A stretch of DNA of 5,304 nt. Origin: an archaeon. Its GTDB lineage: Archaea > Hydrothermarchaeota > Hydrothermarchaeia > JALTZZ01 > JALUTC01. The DNA is taken from contig JALTZH010000045.1 of the NCBI GenBank assembly GCA_027051265.1, positions 1-5,304 on the forward strand, read 5' to 3'. Positions 1 to 5,304 of the stretch are shown in pieces; the stretch's first letter is position 1, and the number at the start of each line of letters is the position of its first letter. A program made the translations under genes and the position numbers. The notes below the pieces were generated by a model. That model was not told where the DNA came from and ran no database searches. It saw only the letters and a program-made list of their open reading frames with translations.

Positions 1-1212
1 AACAATTCCAAATTTCACGTCTATTATGCAGTTCCAGGAGATAAAGTAGAAGTTCAAGTTTTGTATAAAAAAAGAGGAGAGTATTATGCAAAAGTTAAAA
101 AAGTTCTGAGAAAATCTCCGTACAGAATGGATCCTATTTGCGAATACTTTTCAAGGTGCGGAGGATGCAGATTTCAAAACCTAAAATATGAGAAACAGTT
201 AGAATTTAAACAAACAGTTGTTGAAAAGTTATTCGGTAAATGCAATAAGATAATTCCAAGTGTAGATGAGTTCTTTTACAGGAATAAAATGGATTTTATT
301 GTTGGTTCTGGATATAAAATAGGATTAAGAGAGGTTGAAAGATTCGATCGAATAGTCGATATAAGAAAATGTTATCTACAATCGGATTATAGTAACAACG
401 TAATTAATACTGTAAGAGAATATCTTAGAAGAAATAATATAGAACCTTATGATATCATTCGGAAAAGAGGATCTGTTCGATATATAATAATAAGAGAAGG
501 TAAAAATACCGGAGAAAAAATGGTAAACATCGTAACAACAAGTAACTTGGATAAAACAAAACTGGAAGGTTTAAAAGAAATTTTGAAATATGATAGTTTC
601 ATATGGAGTATTAACGATAGTATTTCAGATGTATCAACAGCTGAGAAATATTATGTTGTTGATGGATCCCCTTACATAAAGGAAAAGCTATTACATCGTG
701 AATTTATCGTATCTCCTTATTCATTTTTTCAAACAAATACAAAAACAGCTGAAACTATGTATAAGAAAATCATAGAGATGTTAGATTTAAAAGGAAAAGA
801 AAGAGTTTTAGATTTATATTGTGGTTCAGGTATAATAGGTATATTTCTTGCAGAATATGCGGAAGAAGTTACTGGAGTTGATATATCACAGGAATCTATA
901 AATATTGCTAAGCAACATGCTAAAGATTTAAGGAATATTAAATTTATAAACTGTAAGGCTGAAGATATAAAAAAAGGAGAATTCGATGTAATAGTAGTTG
1001 ATCCACCTAGAGCGGGATTAACTAAAAGAGTTATAGAAAATATTTTAAAATTGAATCCTAATTATATTTTATACGTTTCATGTAATCCAAGAACACAAAA
1101 AAGAGACATCTTACTTTTATCTAAAAGATATACTCCCGTTGAAATACAACCGATTGACATGTTTCCTCAAACGTATCATATTGAAAATATTGTATTGTTA
1201 AAGAAGATATGA
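1..1212 (+). CDS. TRAM-domain [4Fe-4S] RNA (uracil-5-)methyltransferase, RlmD/TrmA family, 5'-partial
   Basis: SAM-dependent enzyme that methylates C5 of a uridine in tRNA or rRNA. The frame is open from base 1, and bases 1-115 encode the end of a TRAM RNA-binding domain (YAVPGDKVEVQV...), so the TTG at 61 is not the start and the true start lies before the window. Fe-S ligands are visible as Cys codons at 139, 157 and 166 (Cx5CGGC), with the fourth at 370. The C-terminal Rossmann domain has SAM motif I (VLDLYCGSGIIG, about 805-840), the VDPPRAGL motif (997-1020), the nucleophile Cys in YVSCNP (codon 1081) and the catalytic-base Glu in the terminal TYHIEN (codon 1183). All the residues expected of an active enzyme are present. 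The target (tRNA U54 or a 23S position) cannot be told: known archaeal members include a tRNA-U54 enzyme in Pyrococcus. It converges on the next gene with a 50-bp gap. The family call is very secure; the substrate is open. Confidence 0.95.
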   Translation, partial: NNSKFHVYYAVPGDKVEVQVLYKKRGEYYAKVKKVLRKSPYRMDPICEYFSRCGGCRFQNLKYEKQLEFKQTVVEKLFGKCNKIIPSVDEFFYRNKMDFIVGSGYKIGLREVERFDRIVDIRKCYLQSDYSNNVINTVREYLRRNNIEPYDIIRKRGSVRYIIIREGKNTGEKMVNIVTTSNLDKTKLEGLKEILKYDSFIWSINDSISDVSTAEKYYVVDGSPYIKEKLLHREFIVSPYSFFQTNTKTAETMYKKIIEMLDLKGKERVLDLYCGSGIIGIFLAEYAEEVTGVDISQESINIAKQHAKDLRNIKFINCKAEDIKKGEFDVIVVDPPRAGLTKRVIENILKLNPNYILYVSCNPRTQKRDILLLSKRYTPVEIQPIDMFPQTYHIENIVLLKKI

Positions 1213-1262
1213 AACTTATAAAGGAATTTGTATAAGATCTCCATTAATCTCAACTACTTAAT
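1213..1262. other. Convergent intergenic gap with a small inverted repeat
   Basis: This 50-bp gap lies between two convergent stop codons. It contains a perfect 6-bp inverted repeat, CTTATA (1215-1220) and TATAAG (1231-1236), around a 10-nt loop. The stem is AT-rich and weak, and no U-tract follows it directly on either strand. The nearest T-run for the plus-strand transcript is T6 at 1272-1277, already inside the end of the opposing gene; it could act as an archaeal U-tract terminator. Nothing else is seen here. Confidence 0.25.
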
Positions 1263-2180
1263 TTACAAAAGTTTTTTCACATGATTTAACAATTTGATCA
1301 TCATTTCTTCTTCTATTTTTAAAACATCTATTTTTTTAAGTTCAAGAACAAAGCCTTTTGCATTGAATCGGCTTATGTTAGGGCATAATGTAATTAAGGA
1401 TGATCTATCATCAAGTTTAAATTTAAATCTTTTTATAAGATCTTCCGGTTTATTATATTTTATACCTATACATATTCCTATCCTATCTTTATGAAGGCAT
1501 AAATCTATTTCTTCTTTAAATATTTTAGCATAATAGATCAGCTTTTTTAACCTCTCTTTTGCAATTTGTATCTCATCGTTCAAATACCTATAATATATAT
1601 TAGGAACTTTAAATGCATATAAGAATCTTTTATAATTTTTGATATCAAGATTTGTAGCAATAAATCCACCAAAACCTATATTTAAAAGTTTAGGTTTTCC
1701 AGTAGAACATATAAGTATATCTGAATATTTACAGGTTGAAATGTCTTTTAAAAATATGCTTCCGGATATATCGTTTATTAGAGCAACGTTGTTCCTTTTG
1801 CATACTTTGTATAAATCTTTAACGTTTTGATGTGCTATGTATCCCGATAAGCTTTGAATTATAAGTGCTTGAGGACTATATTTCTCTATATAATCCTCTA
1901 GAAGATCATCTTGTAGAATACCATAGTTGCTTTTTATTGTGATCAAATTAACATCGTAATATTTTGCTATATCGTAATATCCCTTCCATATTCCTTGATC
2001 TTGAATGAGAATATTTTTATACATTTTATATATTAGGTGAATACCTGCAGATGCTGAGGATAGGAAGAATATTTTCTTGGCGTTAAGTTCTTCTTTTAAC
2101 TTATTTTCAATACTACTTTTATACTCCAAACCTTCCTCTTTGTCTTTTACGGATGGTAGTATCTCTTTCAAACTCTCCAT
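1263..2180 (-). CDS. DegT-like PLP-dependent aminotransferase-fold protein (archaeal, uncharacterised)
   Basis: A 305-residue protein with the fold-type I PLP-enzyme layout. A small-residue loop SSASAG (41-46) suits cofactor-phosphate binding. DQGIWKGY (61-68) resembles the DQGGW segment I recall from archaeal DegT-like proteins. Asp137 in INDISGS is the likely partner of the pyridine nitrogen, and STGKPKLLNIGFGGFIAT (159-176) carries the likely Schiff-base lysine, Lys162 or Lys164. It is shorter than typical DegT/DnrJ sugar aminotransferases (350-400 residues), so the C-terminal domain is reduced. The ATG at 2180 is the only possible start: the frame upstream reaches a stop at 2204-2202 with no other initiator. 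The start overlaps the last 13 nt of the upstream tldE-like gene, implying co-transcription and probably translational coupling; no Shine-Dalgarno sequence is visible. There are no sugar-nucleotide genes nearby to support a cell-surface sugar role. The fold call is good, but the substrate and even transaminase activity are unknown. Confidence 0.8.
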   Translation of the reverse strand: MESLKEILPSVKDKEEGLEYKSSIENKLKEELNAKKIFFLSSASAGIHLIYKMYKNILIQDQGIWKGYYDIAKYYDVNLITIKSNYGILQDDLLEDYIEKYSPQALIIQSLSGYIAHQNVKDLYKVCKRNNVALINDISGSIFLKDISTCKYSDILICSTGKPKLLNIGFGGFIATNLDIKNYKRFLYAFKVPNIYYRYLNDEIQIAKERLKKLIYYAKIFKEEIDLCLHKDRIGICIGIKYNKPEDLIKRFKFKLDDRSSLITLCPNISRFNAKGFVLELKKIDVLKIEEEMMIKLLNHVKKLL

Positions 2181-3436
2181 CCTGTGCTTATATGAATATC
2201 TTTAAATTTTATTTCGGGAGATATTATGAAACCATATTGTTCCTCGTTTTTACCTATAGCTTCAATGTTATTTAACATCTCAAATATGTTACCATATACT
2301 AGAACCTTTTTAACCGGTTTATCATTATAAAATGCATTTCTAACTTCAACACATATATCACCTGTTACTGGATTTGCTGTATGTGTTCCAATAAAACCGT
2401 AGACGATAAGCGAGTCTTCATAATCTATATTCTTATCCTTAAATTCAATTATTAGATTGGTTGGACTTATTCCAGGTAAAGATGCATAGGACTCTCTGAA
2501 ACCATTTCCAGTGCTTTCAATTCCTTCCTTTTTTGCTGTATAATTATTATATAGGAACGATTTAATAATACCGTTTTTAACTAGGTATTTTTCTTTTGTT
2601 GCAATACCTTCATCATCAAATCCTGTTGAATATAAGCCATTGTTTAAATGTGGTTTTTCAACTATTGATAGATCTGGATGAAATATCCTTTTGTTTAATT
2701 TTCCTTTAAGTAGACTTCTACCTCTTTGTATATTATCAGCATAGAACGAATGGAGTAACGTTTCTTCGATTAATTCATGAACAGCATAAGGTTTTAGGAC
2801 GAGATTAACCTTTCTCTTATCCAAATGTACAGGATCTCTAGATTTTAAAGCTAATTCACAGGCATGATAGGATAACTTTACAAAATCTATATCCATATAC
2901 GTAGATTCTTTTATAGCAAACCCCGTACTGTTATTAAAAACGGCATCGATATAACAATATGCATATGTTGTTTTTCTCGAAAGATCTATACCTTTAGAGT
3001 TTATCAGTTTAATATTCTTGATGCATATCATTATTTTTGAATAACTTATATCAACGTTTAACTCTTTTGAGACGGATATTATATCTTCCGAAAATCTTCT
3101 CAGATCTAAAAAATCAATATATTTTAATCTGGGATCATATGTTTGTATTTTTTTATAGTTTTTCTTATCCGGTAAATTGAAAAATTCTACTCTCTCAGAA
3201 TATTTTGAGATCTTTATTACGTTTTCTAACGTTTTATAATCAAGTTTATTTGTTGAAATAAATCCAATACGTTTATCTTTAACAACTCTAATCCCATATC
3301 CTGTGAAACTTTTTTCAACAAACTTTCTTATCTTATTTTTCTCAATTATGATATATTTTGTTAATCCATGAGAACAATAGATTTCAGCTTCATCAGAGCT
3401 TTTTTCAAGAAAGTTTAAGGCTTTATATATATCCAT
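2168..3436 (-). CDS. tldE: TldE/PmbA-family protein (TldD partner-type, peptidase family U62/C69-like)
   Basis: A 422-residue protein of the TldD/TldE family. In bacteria TldE (PmbA) pairs with the metalloprotease TldD to degrade unfolded peptides and mature modified peptides such as microcin B17. Family hallmarks are the N-terminal ... FTGYGIRVVKDKRIGF (44-59), QRGRSLLKGKL (237-247), GFDDEGIATKEKYLVKNG (272-289), STGNGFRES (308-316) and GTHTANPVTGD (350-360). The ending SPEIKFKDIHISTG matches PmbA, not TldD. The position equivalent to the TldD zinc motif HExxxH reads EETLLH (224-229), keeping the Glu and second His but losing the first His, and the C-terminal CGKxGQ zinc-ligand block of TldD is absent. 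It is therefore probably the non-catalytic subunit. No tldD lies in the window. The start ATG at 3436 is 7 bp from the divergent hisD start and lacks a Shine-Dalgarno sequence. The gene overlaps the downstream PLP-protein gene. It is cytosolic: no signal peptide or membrane segment is seen. Confidence 0.9.
   Translation of the reverse strand: MDIYKALNFLEKSSDEAEIYCSHGLTKYIIIEKNKIRKFVEKSFTGYGIRVVKDKRIGFISTNKLDYKTLENVIKISKYSERVEFFNLPDKKNYKKIQTYDPRLKYIDFLDLRRFSEDIISVSKELNVDISYSKIMICIKNIKLINSKGIDLSRKTTYAYCYIDAVFNNSTGFAIKESTYMDIDFVKLSYHACELALKSRDPVHLDKRKVNLVLKPYAVHELIEETLLHSFYADNIQRGRSLLKGKLNKRIFHPDLSIVEKPHLNNGLYSTGFDDEGIATKEKYLVKNGIIKSFLYNNYTAKKEGIESTGNGFRESYASLPGISPTNLIIEFKDKNIDYEDSLIVYGFIGTHTANPVTGDICVEVRNAFYNDKPVKKVLVYGNIFEMLNNIEAIGKNEEQYGFIISPEIKFKDIHISTGWRV
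3422..3429 (+). promoter_or_regulatory. Candidate TATA box for hisD, inside the tldE 5' coding region
   Basis: TTTATATA lies inside the first codons of the divergent tldE gene. Its centre is about 18 nt before the ATG at 3444 and about 24 nt before the second in-frame ATG at 3450. Archaeal TATA boxes sit about 25-27 nt before the transcription start, so a leaderless transcript would fit the 3450 start better. The surrounding sequence is so AT-rich that a chance match is possible. Confidence 0.4.
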
Positions 3437-3443
3437 ATTAATT

Positions 3444-4688
3444 ATGCAGATGATTAATATAAGAGATTTTTACGAGATAGTTAGAGAAAGAAAAATTTAT
3501 GTTGAAAATGTATTAAAAACAGTTGAAAAAATTATTAAGGATGTAAAAGATAAGGGAGATAAGGCAGTAATATATTATACGGAATTGTTTGATAAGATAA
3601 AACTTAAAAACGTTAAAGTTGACGAAGATCATATAGAAGAAGCTGTTAAGAAATTTCCAGATGAAATTATAGAGAATTTAAAGGTTGCATATGAGAATAT
3701 TCTTGATTTTCATTCGAAACAAACTTTTAGCAGTTATGAGATTATCAAACATAATTCTATTCTCGGACTAAAGGTTAAACCAATAAGAAGAGTCGGATTT
3801 TATATACCAGGAGGTAAGAAACCATATCCTTCTACTCTTTTAATGCTTACGGCACCTGCTAGAATAGCTGGTGTTAAAGAAATAGCTGTAACATCACCTC
3901 CAAAAAATGGTAAAGTTCCAGATGAAATATTGCTTGCATGCTATATAGCTGGAATAAAAGAAATATATTCAATTGGTGGTGCTCAAGCAATCGCTGCATT
4001 AGCATATGGAACTGAAAGTGTTAAAAGGGTTTATAAAATTTTTGGCCCTGGAAATATATACGTTACAGCCGCTAAAATATTGGTAAGTAAAGATACACCA
4101 ATAGATTTAATTGCTGGTCCTAGTGAAATAGTAATAATAGCAGATGAATCGGCAAATCCTGAGTATGTTGCTCTTGATTTATTAGCTCAAGCGGAGCATG
4201 ATTTCGATGCATTTGTATGTTTAATAACGAACAGTAAGAATTTAGCTAAGGATGTTCTCAAATATATTGAACGATATAAAAAACTAAGCCATGTTGCTAC
4301 TGAATCTATTAAAAAAGGATATATAGTGTTTTATAAAGATTTGAAAGAAGCTATAAGTTTGATTAACGAGATAGGTCCTGAACATTTAGAGATTATACAT
4401 GAAAAAAGCGATTACATACTGCATAACGTTGAAAACGCTGGTAACATTTTCATAGGTGAATATTCTCCAGTTGCTCTCGGAGATTATATAACAGGTACAA
4501 ATCATGTTTTACCAACTCTAGGCTTTTCGAAAAGTATGTCGTGTGTTAACGTCTTTAGTTTTATTAAATTCATTCAATATCAGAAAATATCTAAAGAATT
4601 CTTTGAAAAATATTCGAAGCATGCAATTGAACTTGCAAGGTTTGAAGGTATGATTTTACATGAAACTAGCATTAAAGTGAGAAAATAG
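3444..4688 (+). CDS. hisD: Histidinol dehydrogenase
   Basis: Catalyses the last two steps of histidine biosynthesis: L-histidinol to histidinal to L-histidine, using two NAD+ and a zinc ion. It works as a cytosolic homodimer. At 414 residues it is close to the family norm (about 430). Every catalytic and zinc position can be matched to the E. coli enzyme: zinc ligands Gln249 and His252 (AQAEHD), Asp347 ([13 protein letters not shown]) and His406 ([13 protein letters not shown]), and the general acid/base pair Glu313-His314 (GPEHLE). Other signatures are [19 protein letters not shown] (116-134), the cofactor region [11 protein letters not shown] (201-211) and [16 protein letters not shown] (219-234). 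The start could be the ATG at 3444 or the in-frame ATG two codons later (3450), which is better spaced from the TATA-like box; neither has a Shine-Dalgarno sequence. No other his genes are in the window, so hisD here is outside any his cluster that can be seen. It implies the organism makes its own histidine. Confidence 0.97.
   Translation: MQMINIRDFYEIVRERKIYVENVLKTVEKIIKDVKDKGDKAVIYYTELFDKIKLKNVKVDEDHIEEAVKKFPDEIIENLKVAYENILDFHSKQTFSSYEIIKHNSILGLKVKPIRRVGFYIPGGKKPYPSTLLMLTAPARIAGVKEIAVTSPPKNGKVPDEILLACYIAGIKEIYSIGGAQAIAALAYGTESVKRVYKIFGPGNIYVTAAKILVSKDTPIDLIAGPSEIVIIADESANPEYVALDLLAQAEHDFDAFVCLITNSKNLAKDVLKYIERYKKLSHVATESIKKGYIVFYKDLKEAISLINEIGPEHLEIIHEKSDYILHNVENAGNIFIGEYSPVALGDYITGTNHVLPTLGFSKSMSCVNVFSFIKFIQYQKISKEFFEKYSKHAIELARFEGMILHETSIKVRK
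3455..3463 (-). promoter_or_regulatory. Candidate TATA box for the tldE operon, inside the hisD 5' coding region
   Basis: On the minus strand CTTATATTA lies about 23 nt upstream of the tldE ATG (3436), preceded by an A-rich stretch (minus-strand TAAAAATC, just upstream) that could serve as a BRE. Distance and orientation suit a leaderless or near-leaderless archaeal transcript. Chance occurrence in AT-rich DNA is a real alternative. Confidence 0.3.
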
Positions 4689-4749
4689 ATGTTATTTTTT
4701 AGAACAAAGAATATCAGATTTTTAATTTTAATTTACGATATTTAATTTT
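4689..4749 (+). other. T-rich intergenic region: likely U-tract terminator of hisD and promoter of the next gene
   Basis: This 61-bp gap separates two genes on the same strand. A T6 run at 4695-4700, just after the hisD stop, resembles the U-tract terminators of archaeal transcripts; no strong hairpin precedes it. The rest is almost pure A/T and contains the promoter candidate described separately. Confidence 0.35.
4721..4730 (+). promoter_or_regulatory. Candidate TATA box for the DHH gene, with a direct repeat at the start codon
   Basis: TTTAATTTTA at 4721-4730 is centred about 25 nt before the ATG at 4750, the spacing expected when transcription begins at the start codon (leaderless mRNA). 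The identical 10-mer recurs at 4741-4750, overlapping the A of the ATG. No Shine-Dalgarno sequence is present. In such AT-rich DNA the repeat may be coincidence. Confidence 0.4.
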
Positions 4750-5304
4750 ATGATAGATAGAATAATAGAAATTTACAGAAAAAATAAGAGCTTTCTGATT
4801 ATATCCGATTCTGATGGTGATGGATTAACCGGTGCTGCAATAACAAGAATTATATTAAAAAAACTTAAGAAAGAAGTTTTAACATATCCAATAAAGCATG
4901 GAGAATTGTCTTACGAAAATTTACTACCATGTTTCAAAAAAGAGATCGACACATGTATTCTCATAGATACGCCGTTTGATGATATACTTCTTGTAGATGT
5001 AGCAAAAAAGAATAACGATAAATTTTTTATATACATAGATCATCACAAAAGAAACATTCCAGAAAACTTACCAAAAAATCTTTTATACTTTGATATAAGA
5101 GCTTTGGATTATAATCCAGTTGTGAGTTGTGCCTCCATATCCTATAAAATAGGAAAAAAGATATTTGGAGAATCGTTCAAAAAATATTCCATATTGGCAA
5201 TAATTGGAAACTTTTTGGATTATATGCTTGATGATAACGATATAATTAAAGATTTCGAAGAAGAATATCCAGAGTTTATTCGAAATGGAAAACCAACGTA
5301 TAAT
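4750..5304 (+). CDS. DHH-family phosphoesterase (RecJ-like), 3'-partial
   Basis: The N-terminal 185 residues of a DHH phosphoesterase; the gene runs off the right edge. These enzymes use two metal ions, usually Mn2+, to hydrolyse phosphodiester bonds in single-stranded DNA, short oligonucleotides, cyclic dinucleotides or polyphosphate. Motif I is SDSDGDGLTG (19-28, Asp20/22/24), motif II is LIDTP with Asp73, motif III is the name-giving DHH (97-99, followed by KRN) and motif IV is GNFLDYM with Asp157. All metal-binding residues are intact. The ATG at 4750 is the first start after an in-frame stop at 4729, and the protein opens directly into a helix before motif I, as expected. No signal peptide or membrane segment is visible. 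The C-terminal DHHA1 or other substrate domain is outside the window, so RecJ/GAN nuclease, NrnA-like nano-RNase and other archaeal DHH subfamilies cannot be separated. Confidence 0.92.
   Translation, partial: MIDRIIEIYRKNKSFLIISDSDGDGLTGAAITRIILKKLKKEVLTYPIKHGELSYENLLPCFKKEIDTCILIDTPFDDILLVDVAKKNNDKFFIYIDHHKRNIPENLPKNLLYFDIRALDYNPVVSCASISYKIGKKIFGESFKKYSILAIIGNFLDYMLDDNDIIKDFEEEYPEFIRNGKPTYN

Noticed and set aside
61-63. TTG as the start codon of the methyltransferase
   Set aside because: The frame is open to base 1 and the upstream residues match the TRAM domain (YAVPGDKVEVQV), so the gene starts before the window.
1215-1236. Inverted repeat CTTATA...TATAAG as a bidirectional terminator
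   Set aside because: The stem is only 6 bp and AT-rich with no adjacent U-tract; noted within the intergenic entry, not as a terminator.
1294-1830. Plus-strand open frames at 1294-1494 and 1639-1830
   Set aside because: Both lie antisense to the PLP-protein gene, have no recognisable motifs and are explained as shadows of the real minus-strand frame.
2168-3436. Labelling the protein as the active metalloprotease TldD
   Set aside because: The first His of HExxxH and the C-terminal Cys ligand block are missing, and the GTHTANPVTGD and terminal motifs are of the PmbA/TldE type.
1-5304. CRISPR arrays, tRNA or rRNA genes, insertion sequences, defence systems
   Set aside because: The only gaps are 50, 7 and 61 bp, all accounted for. 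No spaced repeats, transposase motifs or RNA-gene signatures were seen in them, and all large frames are housekeeping-type proteins.

Overview
This is an AT-rich window (roughly 30% GC by eye). It is gene-dense and uses mostly AGA for arginine and ATA for isoleucine. It reads as archaeal: a RecJ/DHH-type phosphoesterase, a short DegT-like PLP protein of the kind annotated in many archaea, a TldE/PmbA protein, very tight gene packing, and no convincing Shine-Dalgarno sequence before any of the four visible starts. Several starts have A/T-rich TATA-like boxes about 18-25 nt upstream, which fits leaderless transcripts. The exact lineage cannot be fixed from the sequence, and the archaeal assignment itself is an inference.

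Layout. At 1-1212 (+) is the 3' part of a TRAM-domain, [4Fe-4S] RNA m5U methyltransferase (RlmD/TrmA family); its start lies before base 1. A 50-bp convergent gap follows. On the minus strand, a TldE/PmbA-like protein (3436 to 2168) is followed by a small DegT-like PLP-dependent protein (2180 to 1263). Their reading frames overlap by 13 nt, so they form one transcription unit. Divergently, with only 7 bp between the two start codons, lies hisD (3444-4688, +), encoding an apparently fully active histidinol dehydrogenase. After a 61-bp T-rich gap, a DHH-family phosphoesterase begins at 4750 and runs off the right edge.

Function. The genes cover RNA modification, amino-acid biosynthesis, protein/peptide processing and nucleic-acid or nucleotide phosphoester hydrolysis, and do not form one obvious pathway. 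The tldE-aminotransferase overlap is the only strong functional linkage, and the role of that pair is unknown. No mobile element, CRISPR array, tRNA or rRNA was seen. This looks like ordinary chromosomal core sequence. The points of interest are the extremely short divergent start-to-start spacing, the overlapping tldE/PLP pair, and the bacterial-style Fe-S methyltransferase in an apparent archaeon.
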